Below, piece after piece: positions 15,560 through 24,800 of a stretch of 53,336 nt of DNA. This DNA is from Betaproteobacteria bacterium. GTDB taxonomy: Bacteria; Pseudomonadota; Gammaproteobacteria; Burkholderiales; Burkholderiaceae_D. The stretch is from the NCBI GenBank assembly GCA_013287275.1, contig JABDED010000014.1, positions 1 through 53,336 on the forward strand, written 5' to 3'. Positions within the stretch are counted from its first letter, which is position 1. Each line of letters opens with the position of its first letter. The notes under the pieces were generated by a model. It worked only from the letters and a program-made list of their open reading frames with translations. It had not been told where the DNA came from and searched no databases. Made by a program: the position numbers and the translations under genes.

Positions 15560-15580
15560 AGCACGGTCCATCAGTCTTAT

Positions 15581-16369
15581 CTAGAATAATCCCACGGGAT
15601 CAAGGGCGCGGTCCCAGCTATAAATAATCACCTCAGACCGATCGACAGTTTTACTTCCACCCCCAACGCAATATTTGATTGGCACGGTTTCAATCTCAAA
15701 TCCAGCAAAGATCCGACGAATGTCTCGATGATCATTCAGGCTCACAATCGCCTTACCCTTGATCGTTCGCAGCATGTCCGCCATCTTTTCATACTGCTCA
15801 ATGCCAAAATCGACACCATAACCTTCCGTCTCCCAGTAAGGCGGATCAAGGTAAAACAAGGTGTGGGGCCGGTCATATTTTTCAATTAGCTTGCACCAGT
15901 CCAGGTTCTCGATAAACGCGCTGGCCAACCGCAAATGCGCCGCCGACAGATTCTCCTCGATGCGCAGCAGATTGACGGGTGGGGCCGTCGTTGCCGTTCC
16001 CCAGTTCTGACCGTCCACCTTGCCGCCGAACGCATGCTGCTGCAGGTAAAAGAAACGGGCAGCGCGCTGAATGTCGGTCAGGGTATGCGGCGGGGTCTCT
16101 TGCATCCACTTGAATACCTCGCGGCTGGACAGCGCATACTTGAACTGGCGGACGAACTCTTCCAAGTGGTTTTTTACGACCCGGTACAGGTTGACCAGTT
16201 CGCCGTTGATGTCGTTAATTACTTCCACGTCAGCCGGTGGACGCATGAAGTACAAAGCGGCGCCACCAGCGAACACTTCGACGTAGCAGGTATGGGCCGG
16301 GAAATTAGGGATTAGCTTGTCAGCGAGACGGCGTTTTCCGCCGATCCAGGGAATGATTGGCATTGCCAT
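15581..16369 (-). CDS. phage D12-class N6-adenine DNA methyltransferase
   Basis: This 262-residue protein has the class-alpha (Dam/D12) order: AdoMet motif 'PIIPWIGGKRRLADKLIPNFP' and 'YVEVFAGGAALYFMRP' at residues 5-45, 'VINDINGELVNLYRVVK' near 50-65, and catalytic 'YLDPPYWE' near 178-185. It transfers methyl from AdoMet to adenine, probably in a short site such as GATC. No restriction enzyme gene adjoins it, so it is an orphan phage methylase that likely protects phage DNA from host restriction or alters host regulation. Methylases of this type are common in lambdoid accessory regions. Confidence 0.93.
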   Translation of the reverse strand: MAMPIIPWIGGKRRLADKLIPNFPAHTCYVEVFAGGAALYFMRPPADVEVINDINGELVNLYRVVKNHLEEFVRQFKYALSSREVFKWMQETPPHTLTDIQRAARFFYLQQHAFGGKVDGQNWGTATTAPPVNLLRIEENLSAAHLRLASAFIENLDWCKLIEKYDRPHTLFYLDPPYWETEGYGVDFGIEQYEKMADMLRTIKGKAIVSLNDHRDIRRIFAGFEIETVPIKYCVGGGSKTVDRSEVIIYSWDRALDPVGLF

Positions 16370-16389
16370 AGGTAAACCTTAAAATTGTG

Positions 16390-16515
16390 TTTTATGCTAG
16401 ACTTCGCCCGCCTTCCGGAAGGTGGCAGAGCCTTGGCTTGGTTCACTGGCCTCTAAACAGTGGATTGAGTGCCTGCAGGGTTGTTAGCGCAACGCTGCAG
16501 GCGCTCTGTTTTTTG
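16390..16515 (+). ncRNA. candidate C4-type phage antisense RNA
   Basis: This non-coding stretch resembles the C4 antisense RNA of phages P1/P7 and relatives: a 5' hairpin around CCTTCCGGAAGG, a GGCAGAG strand, then the characteristic AAACAGTGGATTGAGTGCC, then a terminal stem GCCTGCAG-GTTG pairing with CAAC-CTGCAGGC (16471-16502) and six T residues (16509-16514). A TATGCT box near 16393 could be its promoter. C4 RNA represses an antirepressor gene in P1 by pairing near its ribosome binding site; here the adjacent downstream gene encodes a HEPN-type protein. The assignment is from remembered consensus features and needs a covariance-model scan. Confidence 0.55.
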
Positions 16516-16556
16516 ATAATTTAGACGTTCGACCTAAACATTATCAGGAGAATTTT

Positions 16557-17339
16557 TTGGAAAATAGATATGTCCTACAAGCACTGCTTTCCAATTACGC
16601 TGACCACTTTCGCGATCAGGCGGACCGGGACTATATCTCCGCGCGACTAAATTACTTTGTAAGAAGTCGACAGCAATTTCTTTGGGCCGGACAACAGGCG
16701 ATTGAAAAATATTTGAAAGCTATACTGCTTTACAACGGAAAAAGCAGCATGCAGCCGATGGCAAAGCTGGGCAATACAAAAAACACTTTCGGGCACGACC
16801 TAACTAGGCTGCACAAGGAAGTAACTACATTGACGCTCCTCGGCTACAAACTGAGTCAAGATCAGTTACATTTTCTGAAGTACCTGGATGATCTAGGAGC
16901 CCCCGATGGGCGGTATCAAACAATAGCGGCACATAGCGACGGCGAATTCATATTTAAACTCGACGAGCTGGTTTGGCATATCAGACGGTACTGTCAATTT
17001 TTCCCAAACCGTTCCCTGCAAGGCGAAGATCCGATACCAGGTTTCCAAGAGCTTCAGATCGAAGCCGTAAAAAATCCGAAATACGACGAAGACCCGATGT
17101 CTTTTTCGATTCAAAATGGCGAACTAGAAGAAATACTAAAGCTCCCTGCAGGCGACGAGTCACACGAAGCTCTAGTACGTATCAACAAATATTTTGGAAC
17201 GGGACCGCGTCCGCCCGAACCATTCCAAGGCTTCTCAAACTTCACCGTTCCAATACATTACCTGGAATGGTGGGACAAGCAATATCACGACATGGTTTCA
17301 AATTACGTGAAATTGCCAGCGTACAAAGAGCCTACTTAA
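16557..17339 (+). CDS. HEPN-domain protein, possible toxin or defence effector
   Basis: This 260-residue protein starts at a TTG (16557) preceded by CAGGAG. Residues 10-130 look like a HEPN domain: 'FVRSRQQFLWAGQQAIEKYLKAILL', then 'NTFGHDLTRL', then 'RYQTIAAH', which has the R-x6-H spacing of active HEPN RNases. The C-terminal half is unassigned. HEPN proteins are often RNA-cleaving toxins or phage-defence effectors. It follows the C4-like RNA candidate by about 40 bp, so the RNA may control it. Its stop overlaps the convergent Rz gene by 8 bp. Confidence 0.65.
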   Translation: MENRYVLQALLSNYADHFRDQADRDYISARLNYFVRSRQQFLWAGQQAIEKYLKAILLYNGKSSMQPMAKLGNTKNTFGHDLTRLHKEVTTLTLLGYKLSQDQLHFLKYLDDLGAPDGRYQTIAAHSDGEFIFKLDELVWHIRRYCQFFPNRSLQGEDPIPGFQELQIEAVKNPKYDEDPMSFSIQNGELEEILKLPAGDESHEALVRINKYFGTGPRPPEPFQGFSNFTVPIHYLEWWDKQYHDMVSNYVKLPAYKEPT

Positions 17340-17826
17340 AGCCGTTCAGGATGACAAATTGTTGCGTGGACCTGCACGAAGCGACAACCTGGTCGGCCTC
17401 TTCCATCAAGTCTTGAAGATCTCGATCAATCGCCGGTGGAAGTGCAATGGTTCCGGTAGCGGTCGCATCGCTTCCGGGAGCGCTTGAGGTTTGGGCGGCG
17501 GCGGCAGATCCACCACAGATACTCGCGGGGACGCGCAGCCCAGTACGGTGAGCATTAGCAGCGCTGATAGCAGCAATTTCATCCTTGTGACCCTTCTTTA
17601 TCTTTTCATTGTCCAGCGCCTGCTGTTCGGCAATGCGCTCATTGTTTTTGATCCTGGAGAGCAGCGCCGCCTTTTCTGCTTCGGCCAACTCCCGCTTCTC
17701 CTGGTTCCATTTGGCCTGCACCTCTGCCCTACCCTGGACAAGGCCGCGATGCTGCAAGTCCCACATTACGCCGATCAACGCCACGACCAGGGCGACCAGA
17801 AGCAGCAGTTTTGCCCAGATGCTCAT
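17332..17826 (-). CDS. Rz: i-spanin (Rz-like)
   Basis: This 164-residue protein starts at the second ATG (17826), four bases inside the endolysin end. It has a single N-terminal membrane anchor (residues 2-22, 'SIWAKLLLLVALVVALIGVMW') followed by a long charged helical region ('RAEVQAKWNQEKRELAEAEKAALLSRIKNNERIAEQQ'), typical of inner-membrane spanins. It works with the outer-membrane lipoprotein Rz1 to fuse the envelope membranes at lysis. Rz1 is encoded inside this gene in another frame. It is the last gene of the leftward late operon. Confidence 0.88.
   Translation of the reverse strand: MSIWAKLLLLVALVVALIGVMWDLQHRGLVQGRAEVQAKWNQEKRELAEAEKAALLSRIKNNERIAEQQALDNEKIKKGHKDEIAAISAANAHRTGLRVPASICGGSAAAAQTSSAPGSDATATGTIALPPAIDRDLQDLMEEADQVVASCRSTQQFVILNGFK
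17406..17582 (-). CDS. Rz1: o-spanin lipoprotein (Rz1-like), fully embedded in Rz
   Basis: In the +1 frame of Rz, ATG at 17582 opens a 58-residue protein: a signal peptide with lipobox LTVLGC (Cys16), then a short proline-rich mature part ('VVDLPPPPKPQALPEAMRP') and a stop at 17406. The size, the lipobox and the high proline content are hallmarks of Rz1. AAGGAT just before the ATG can serve as ribosome binding site. The mature lipoprotein would sit in the outer membrane and contact Rz. The gene is complete within the Rz coding region, as in lambda. Confidence 0.85.
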   Translation of the reverse strand: MKLLLSALLMLTVLGCASPRVSVVDLPPPPKPQALPEAMRPLPEPLHFHRRLIEIFKT

Positions 17827-18287
17827 ACACCACCTCCCAGGCACACATCACGCTCGGCCTGCCGACGCTTGACCAGGCCGGGCAAGACCTTCCCTCCTGC
17901 GTACACCCAGCGCGGCAGCTCGTTGCAAGCGCCGGCATAGTCGCCGGCATTGAGCTTCCTGGCCATCGTCGAGCCGCAGAAATTGCCGCCGCCGGCGTTG
18001 AACGTGAAGGAAGCGAACGCTGCCCGCTGGTTGTCATTCAGCGGGACCCTGATGCAGCTTTTCATCTCGGCGTCGGCCCTCAGCAGATCCTGCAGCAGCA
18101 TTTCGTCGCACTGGTCCAAGGTGGCCGTTTGGCCCAGCTTGACGCCCTTGGTGTGGCCCCGGCATATCGTCGGGATCTGGACCGGGTCCAGGTAGGCCCG
18201 CTGCCTGGTGCCTTCGAAGAAAATCACCACGGGCACGGCCAGCGCCAGGCCCACCGCTGCCAGGCGTTTTTGAATATCGACGTTCAT
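17823..18287 (-). CDS. SAR endolysin (GH24 lysozyme)
   Basis: Starting at ATG 18287, this 154-residue enzyme has the T4-type lysozyme catalytic triad spacing E-x8-D-x5-T: Glu25 (FFEG), Asp34 (YLDP) and Thr40. The N-terminal segment 'LAAVGLALAVPVVIFFEG' is weakly hydrophobic and rich in Ala and Gly, as in signal-anchor-release endolysins such as that of phage 21. The enzyme is thus probably exported by Sec, held inactive in the membrane and released when the membrane depolarises. It overlaps the holin stop by 4 bp and is followed by Rz. Confidence 0.92.
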   Translation of the reverse strand: MNVDIQKRLAAVGLALAVPVVIFFEGTRQRAYLDPVQIPTICRGHTKGVKLGQTATLDQCDEMLLQDLLRADAEMKSCIRVPLNDNQRAAFASFTFNAGGGNFCGSTMARKLNAGDYAGACNELPRWVYAGGKVLPGLVKRRQAERDVCLGGGV

Positions 18288-18472
18288 TTTTTCCGTTGCC
18301 TTTCCTTGGATTTTTTCAGACGATCCTTGAGCAAAAAGAATGTCTGCAGGCCGATATAAAATAGGGTGGCAATCGCCACCCACTCATTGAGCGTGAGTCC
18401 GAATAACATGGTCACCCCCACTACTGCGGGCGGCGTCACTTTCGCGGCCGCCGCCGTCACTTCTTCTTTCAT
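18284..18472 (-). CDS. holin, probably pinholin-type
   Basis: This 62-residue membrane protein has two hydrophobic segments (about 16-27 and 30-47, 'NEWVAIATLFYIGLQTFFLL') and a strongly basic tail ('KDRLKKSKERQRKK'), typical of small class II holins. Its stop overlaps the endolysin start by 4 bp, supporting coordinated translation. Together with a SAR endolysin it would act as a depolarising pinholin rather than forming large holes (inference). Confidence 0.8.
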   Translation of the reverse strand: MKEEVTAAAAKVTPPAVVGVTMLFGLTLNEWVAIATLFYIGLQTFFLLKDRLKKSKERQRKK

Positions 18473-18486
18473 GCCTCGCCCTCAAA

Positions 18487-18511
18487 TAAAAAAACCCGCC
18501 AGCAGGCGGGT
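18487..18511 (-). terminator. terminator between tail-fibre genes and lysis cassette
   Basis: ACCCGCC/GGCGGGT stem with a 4-base loop, followed on the minus strand by seven T residues. It lies between the tail fibre assembly gene and the holin gene. Confidence 0.85.
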
Positions 18512-18535
18512 CAGGTAACGCTGGAAACCAGCAAA

Positions 18536-19006
18536 TTAGTTTGTCAACGTCTGCGGAAAGAACAGCCGCCGCAGCGCTAGATTTTCTTCAGGCTCGACCG
18601 GCATTGCCAGCACTGCCTGCTTCACTTCATCGGTCAGCGCCGGGATGATCGATGAAATGATGTCGAGCGACGCCTGAATATCGGGCCGCGTTAGCGTGAT
18701 CCAGTGGCGCGACTGGGCATCCTTAACGATGGCCTTCACATTCGAATTCTCCGAGGCAAGCACCGCCAGCCGCACCGAGCCGAAGCGATCAAAGAATGAG
18801 CCGACATCAATGAGCGCTGCACACGGATCTGCCGGGGCATCGACGGGCACAGAATGAGGTTCAACATAATCCACCAACACCCATTCCGTACCAGTCCAGT
18901 TCGGTCTGCGATGCTGATCCGCTTCAGGAGGAACCACACCAGTCACACGCCCCTCGATACATACCCCGGGGACATACCAACCAAATAAGTCAAACGAGTA
19001 TTCCAT
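18536..19006 (-). CDS. putative tail fibre assembly/chaperone protein
   Basis: This 156-residue protein follows the tail fibre gene with a one-base overlap. The N-terminal part contains 'VVPPEADQHRRPNWTGTEWVLVDY', the pattern of the 'x-P-x-W-G-x-W' region in Tfa-type proteins. The C-terminal part is helical ('AALIDVGSFFDRFGSVRLAVLASENSNVKAIVKDAQSRHWITL'), as in phage proteins that end in a residue-conversion/assembly segment. Its position directly after a fibre gene supports an assembly role. Confidence is moderate because the sequence is not a clear Tfa match. Confidence 0.6.
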   Translation of the reverse strand: MEYSFDLFGWYVPGVCIEGRVTGVVPPEADQHRRPNWTGTEWVLVDYVEPHSVPVDAPADPCAALIDVGSFFDRFGSVRLAVLASENSNVKAIVKDAQSRHWITLTRPDIQASLDIISSIIPALTDEVKQAVLAMPVEPEENLALRRLFFPQTLTN

Positions 19007-20226
19007 CAGATCACCTTAATCCATTCTTGCCAGCCCACATTGCTGCCACCACCTGTGGGCAACCGCGTTGTTCTTGGAAAAACCATTTTTGTCACGTCTT
19101 CTACGCATGTGATGAATTGCGTTACGCTACTGGCGGCACTGGCGACATCGACATATATGCCGGACTTGTAGGCAAATCCGCCTCCAGACATGACTCCTGC
19201 ACCAATTCCGCCAGAGGTATTCCATGCAACCGCATCCCGGCTATAACGAACATCTGCGCCAATGGATGAGATCAGCTTAAATAGCCCGTTTGCGCAGTTG
19301 ACATTTGTCCACGACGCATTCAAGCCATTTTCAACAAGAGGGACTTCCACGACACCCCAGCTTGCCCCGTTATCCTTGCTGACGATGAGGCCATAACCCA
19401 CCTGCACACCTATCTGTGGTGACGCGGCGGCAATCAAAATGATGGTGCCGTTTCCATCAGATGCAATGCCTGAGGCCGTACCAGTTTGATATAGCGCTGG
19501 AAGCTGCACGTCAACAAAACTCGTTCCGTCGTACCTGGTCACTACCCCTTTTGCATCGGTATTCGTCAGCCAAAAATACTTGCCGTCGAAAGTGGCTTGG
19601 CTGTACGCATGGGAAGGCGCGTTTTTTGCTGTCCAGGCGTTACTACCATCCGGTAAGCTGTAGACCAAAGTCCCGGCTCCTTGGAGCAGCCCAATGACTT
19701 GGCCCAGGCCATACGCAAGGCAACCAGCACCGCCGATCACGTTTGCCGCTACCCCTGTCGTTGTAACCCAATTTGCTTTAGCCGCCGTCATGGCGGCAGA
19801 TTGGTTCGCTGGTGTGACCATCGGTATGATCGCGTCACCCACTGATGAGGCCATCACAAACCGAGCGCCCGTCGAGATAATCGCCCCGGCAAAACCGTAC
19901 GAAATCCAACCTGTCGCACGAGTAACAGTTACGCCGTCAGGAGTAACCTCAAAAGGAACTTGATCACCATTGCATCCGGTGATAATAAAATTAGCGGCAT
20001 CAGCACAGGCGAATGCGGTTTGATTCGCGCCGCCAATACTGTGGCTTCTCACCGTATAGGTAATCGGCCCACTGCCGGTATAGGTTGCCGCGAAAAGTGG
20101 ATAGGCAGATCGTGCAACGACCCGACCATCACATCGCTGCCAACCGGGCAAGGCTGGCGGATATGGCGCCTGGATAATCGCGCCGATAGGTAAACCAGAA
20201 ACGCCGAATTGACTCAAATCACTCAT
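19006..20226 (-). CDS. tail fibre / receptor-binding protein with collar-type N-terminus
   Basis: Start at ATG 20226 (ATGA overlap with the upstream stop, GGAAAG before it) gives 406 residues. Residues 10-50 ('LPIGAIIQAPYPPALPGWQRCDGRVVARSAYPLFAAT') match the phage tail-collar segment that attaches fibres. The rest is Gly/Ser/Thr-rich repetitive beta structure ('YSQATFDGKYFWLTN', 'KDNGASWGVVEVPL', 'VRYSRDAVAW'), reminiscent of beta-propeller blades of the sialidase/BNR type. It is likely the host-range determinant of the virion. Confidence 0.8.
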   Translation of the reverse strand: MSDLSQFGVSGLPIGAIIQAPYPPALPGWQRCDGRVVARSAYPLFAATYTGSGPITYTVRSHSIGGANQTAFACADAANFIITGCNGDQVPFEVTPDGVTVTRATGWISYGFAGAIISTGARFVMASSVGDAIIPMVTPANQSAAMTAAKANWVTTTGVAANVIGGAGCLAYGLGQVIGLLQGAGTLVYSLPDGSNAWTAKNAPSHAYSQATFDGKYFWLTNTDAKGVVTRYDGTSFVDVQLPALYQTGTASGIASDGNGTIILIAAASPQIGVQVGYGLIVSKDNGASWGVVEVPLVENGLNASWTNVNCANGLFKLISSIGADVRYSRDAVAWNTSGGIGAGVMSGGGFAYKSGIYVDVASAASSVTQFITCVEDVTKMVFPRTTRLPTGGGSNVGWQEWIKVI

Positions 20227-20936
20227 ATTGCTTTCCATCCCATAGTTTGATCGATATAGGTCAGTGTGAAAGACCGACCGGATTGCGTCACCGTCATGTC
20301 TTGCGCCAGCCCCTCAATGTTGCTGCCGTTGCGCAATACGATCAGCGTATTGCTGCTGAACGTATTGGCATAGTCTTTGACATCGATCCGCGTCACACCG
20401 GAAACGGGATTCGCTGGCAACTGGATCGACCCTGGAGCAGCCGAGGTATTAAACATCAGCTTGTCACCAGGCGAAGCTACATACGCGCCGCTCGCCAGCT
20501 TCCACGGTGGGACATAGTTGACCACCCGCCAATTGATAAGATCCTGCGCGGGATCAATAATGCTCACCCCAGGATTGATGCAGCGGTAGTTCTGAAAATC
20601 GGTCGGACTCCAAACCACGATGCCCTGCTGCGCATAGTTACTGCCAGCAACCCACCTGGCAACGTTGGCCGCCAGTGCCGCCGCCGCAGCGCTGGCGCTG
20701 GCATTGGTTGCGCTGGTCGCCGCACTGGATGACTTGGCCGTCACGTCTGATTGCGTTGCCGCGATCTCAGATAAAAACGTATTGATCCAGGCAATGAAGC
20801 CCGTCAGCCACAGTGTAAAAACAGAGAGCCACGCGATAAATGCATCCACCGCATTTGAAAACGTGAGGTTATCCGATACCCGACTCGGCGCGTCCGGCGT
20901 CTTGGCCGGTGCGCCTGGTGGAGGTGTAAATGCCAT
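20223..20936 (-). CDS. tail fibre protein with chitin/carbohydrate-type module
   Basis: This 237-residue protein has a proline-rich start, a helical and Trp-rich stretch ('FIAWLSVFTLWLTGFIAWINTF'), an Ala/Ser-rich coiled region ('SSSAATSATNASASAAAAAL') typical of phage side-fibre stalks, then 'WVAGSNYAQQGIVVWSPTDFQNYRC', a carbohydrate-binding-like motif common in tail fibres, and a strand-rich C-terminus. The stop overlaps the next fibre gene as ATGA. It follows the tail tip gene by one base. It probably connects the tail tip to the receptor-binding protein. Confidence 0.75.
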   Translation of the reverse strand: MAFTPPPGAPAKTPDAPSRVSDNLTFSNAVDAFIAWLSVFTLWLTGFIAWINTFLSEIAATQSDVTAKSSSAATSATNASASAAAAALAANVARWVAGSNYAQQGIVVWSPTDFQNYRCINPGVSIIDPAQDLINWRVVNYVPPWKLASGAYVASPGDKLMFNTSAAPGSIQLPANPVSGVTRIDVKDYANTFSSNTLIVLRNGSNIEGLAQDMTVTQSGRSFTLTYIDQTMGWKAI

Positions 20937-20937
20937 A

Positions 20938-21828
20938 TTAAGTGAGCCCTTCTACAGAAATGGTATGCAGTGATTTAGTGGGGTACGCGACCGTCGTTGA
21001 AAAGTCTTTGTAGAACCCATAGATCAAATCAGATTGAAATTTTCCCGACCCGATATAGACGATAGGCGTATCCCGATAGCCAATCAGCAAACGGTGAAGC
21101 TGGTCAACATAGTTGCTATCGACCAGGACCGGGAAGTCGCCGGTCTTGCGATATCCGCGTTTGACGATGGTGTAATTGCCGAATGGGTCTAGCACTTTGG
21201 TGCTGAATGAAGTAATGCCGAGCTTCATGCCGTACTGCGTCTTGCCCAGCGTCTTGCAATTGCCCAGCACCAGCCCGCCAACCGACGCATTGCCCGCTGG
21301 TGACAAAAACGTGACCGTCAGGCTGGCGTTGCCATAGCTGGGCATATCGGTCAAAACGATATCGCTCATCCGGACGATGGGTTCAAAAAACCATGAGTAC
21401 CAGTCATTGATTCCCACGTAGGAGACGAGCGGGATGGTCTTGATATAGACCACTCCGTCCGTGACATCCGTCATCGTGACCGTCATGCTGGCCGCATCGA
21501 TATTCAATGCGGCCAGCGAATTGCAACGGCCAGGAATTTGATAGGTGTTAGTGATATTGCCCGGATTGACCGTCTGCGACTGCAATGACTGGTCATGCAT
21601 TCTCCAGCGATTGGTTGGCCCGCAATCCAGCCACTTTGTCGCATCAGTGACCGGGTTACCGCTGCCACCTGCCAGACATTGGTAGACCCGGTGCACCCCT
21701 GTCGTGACAATGACATACATCCCCAGCATATAACTGTATTTAGGGTCGTATGCCGGATAGTCCGTTTCAGGCACAGTCGAAGAGACCAGAACGCTATCGA
21801 TAATAGATATTGGTGCAATTATTTTCAT
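20938..21828 (-). CDS. phage tail tip / baseplate structural protein
   Basis: This 296-residue protein lies directly after the tape measure gene (overlap of 4 bp) and before the fibres, the place of tail-tip proteins. Near residues 27-65 it has 'YDPKYSYMLGMYVIV..GVHRVYQCLAG' and 'WLDCGPTNRWRMHDQ', a pattern seen in uncharacterised siphophage tip proteins. The remainder is beta-rich ('IDAASMTVTMTDVTDGVVY', 'ASLTVTFLSPAG'). It may be a tip protein unrelated to lambda gpM/gpL, because no gpL/gpK/gpJ equivalents are recognisable in this short tail module. Function is assigned by position. Confidence 0.6.
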   Translation of the reverse strand: MKIIAPISIIDSVLVSSTVPETDYPAYDPKYSYMLGMYVIVTTGVHRVYQCLAGGSGNPVTDATKWLDCGPTNRWRMHDQSLQSQTVNPGNITNTYQIPGRCNSLAALNIDAASMTVTMTDVTDGVVYIKTIPLVSYVGINDWYSWFFEPIVRMSDIVLTDMPSYGNASLTVTFLSPAGNASVGGLVLGNCKTLGKTQYGMKLGITSFSTKVLDPFGNYTIVKRGYRKTGDFPVLVDSNYVDQLHRLLIGYRDTPIVYIGSGKFQSDLIYGFYKDFSTTVAYPTKSLHTISVEGLT

Positions 21829-24800
21829 ACTGGCATCTGTGTTGTAGTAAGAAAGCCGTTTCCGACATCGTTGCGCGCAAGCACCCTTGCGGTTTTATCC
21901 GTGTTCATGGCGATGGCATCGCCCTGCGCACGACTATCGACACGGAACCCATGCAACTCCGCCAGCAGCGCCTGCAACTCCGCGACCACATCGTCACCGC
22001 CGCCACTCAGCATTGACGCTGTCTGACTAGCCTTGTAAATAGGAGTGGAGCCTGTTACATCCAGCCCAGGACCGCTCGTACCGACCAAGCGCGCGCCGCC
22101 ACTAGAATCGCTCCCTGACGCCGAGCTAGGAATAGTCGCGCCAAACTTTTGGAAAGTGAGGGCGGTGTCTTCCAGGCTGTTTGCCGTCATAGCGCGGATG
22201 CGCGCCAGCTCTTGCGCACTACTGGCGTTTTGAGCCGCCAGGGTATCTAGCGTTTGTGATAACTGCGGCAGCAACTTCGCTGCATTCATATCACCGGCTT
22301 GAGCCTGGGCGCTGGCAATGGCAAACTTTGCTTGCGCCGCTGCATAGGCATCGGCGCTATTGACTGCCGATGCACCGCGTAAGCGAGTGACTTCGTTCAA
22401 GATCGAGTCCGTGACAGACTGCCAGGCAGACGCAAGTTGCTTCGCTGCCTGTGCCGCCTGTTGACTTGCTTGCTGCGCCGCCTGCTGTGCCGCCGCTTCT
22501 GCTGCTGCCATTGCTTTGGCCGCCTCAGCTTTGTCCTGCTCAGCAAAAAGTTGCAGATACAGTGCTTTGGTTGAATCATCGGCAGCCGTCGCCAGTTGCT
22601 TTTGACGAAGTTGGTCTTTGGTTAATGCGGCATCTTGCAGCGAAGTGATCTGCTGCTGAATGCTTGCATTGGTACTCGCCAGCGCTTGGGCCGCTGCCGT
22701 TGCTGCATCGAGAGCGACCTTTTGATCAGCTAGGGCATTTCGATTGCGGATCAATGCCGCCGTAGAAGCATCAACGCCGACCAACTCTGCATCACGCTGC
22801 TCCTGGGTAGTCAACATGCTGAGCTTGATCGTATCAATCTGCTGCTGAATCCCTGCATTCATCGACGTGGTGTAATCGGCGACTTGCTTAAATGCGGGAG
22901 CCAGAGCCATCAGCGCAGCAAATTCCTTCGCGCCGGCCTCGGTTGACAGATCCAGTCCTCGCACCAGATTCTTGAATTGTTCAATCGTGGCGACGTTGCT
23001 GACACCTAAGCCCGCCAACGCTTTCGATACGCCATCAGCCAGGGGCTTGATCTGTTCTGCCTGCGTTAAGAAATTCTGTGCAAAGTAACTTGCGGAATTA
23101 CTGAACGCCTGCAAGCCACCGGAGAGCTGAACAAGCTGATCTTTGGCGGACGCTACCTGCACGTTATCGACCGCAGAAGAATTGCCTGAACTTCCATTAG
23201 ACCCGCTGGCGGAGAACTTCAGACCCATGTTATTGACTGCGGCATCGACCGACTTTGCCTCTTCCGCCAACCGGGTCAGCGTGCCTGATGCAGATTCACC
23301 TGCCAACGCCAACTTGCTAAATGGACCCAGTAAGTCACCGGCAATTTTGTTGCTGAGATCCGAAAACAACTTACTGATGTTGTTCTGCATCTCGGTCGCA
23401 TCTTTGCCGATCGCCACAGTGATCGAATCAGTCCGCGTTGCAATCGACGTAGCATCGATGCCTAACGCAGCGGCATAGTCTGCGGAAGACTGCTTGAGAC
23501 TCGCATAGCCTTCGTTGAGCGCCTTGAGCATGGCCTGATCGCTGCCCTTGTTTGCCGTGTCCTGGTAGGCGACGCCGTCGGCAATCGCAGTCGAATTGGA
23601 CAAGCCATACGACCAAGTGCCGGAGCGATCAGAGCGCAGCCAGCCGCCCTGCTGACTCCAGTTGACATTGCGCGACAAATTGTCAGTGCCGATGGTACCG
23701 CTGACGTTGCTACCAGTGATCTCCTTGTCACCCATGCCAAATGCTGCTTTGCCGAGGTAATACGCAGCCACGGCAGCAGCAACATAAGGTATCGCCGCGG
23801 CTACCGTCGAACCGAGGCTAGCCGCAGTGGCGGAGCTGGTCATCCCCATGCTGCCGTAGATTTCCGCCGCCGTCATCGTGGTTCCCGCTGCCGCACCCGG
23901 TGCGACCATGCCAGCACCGAATGCGGTCATGCTACTGGAACCCAGAAAGCCGCCTATATTGGCAATAGCACCGCCTATGCCGCTACTTAAACCGGCAAAT
24001 CCGGTGCTGAAGCCCTCCCACAACGATTTGCCAGCGGAGATCATATTCAGCGCGGACCCGCTACCAATCGCCCCGCCCATCGTCCCTTGCGCACTGGCCG
24101 CCATCGGATTCATCAGCGACGCGCCAAACGCCGCAACCGGTGAAATGATCGGACTCAGCACCAGCCGCGCAAACCACTCTTTGGCGTCTTTCAGGAGTTT
24201 TTTGAGTCCGGCGTCACCGCTTCGACTCAGCGCCTCATACAGGCCGTCACCGATCTTCTTGTTTGATGCGTCGTAGGCGACTTCGTAGGCTTTGGCCTCT
24301 TCCTCTACCTTCTTCTTGGCATCGGCTGCCGCCTGCTTGATATCGACAATACCGAGCGATTCGACCGAACTCCGTTTTGCGTCGATCAGCTTTTCCAATG
24401 CGTCGATTTCATCCAGAGTGAGGCCAATGGCTGCCCGCTGTGACATGCGCTCCTCAAGCCTGGCCAGCTCCAGCTTCGCAATCTCCGATCTGCTCATGCC
24501 AAAGGTTTCAGCCAGCGTCTTGTTCGCCTCCGCTTCTTTCTGCGCAGAGGCGATGCTGCTTTCCTCCTCCTGCCTCGCAGCGTCAAATATGCGCTGCATA
24601 TCCTCTTTCGCCTGCTTGGACTTCTCCAGGGTATCGAGTACGCGCAGCCGTGTCTCATACGCCGCTCGTTCAGCCGCATTCATGCTGATCACTTTGTCGC
24701 GCAGATCCGTCAAATACTTGGCGCGCAGCTTTTCAGCTTCAGTGACCTTGCCCGTCGAGATCACATCTGCGCTGGATGTCGCGATCTTGTCATTGATCGA

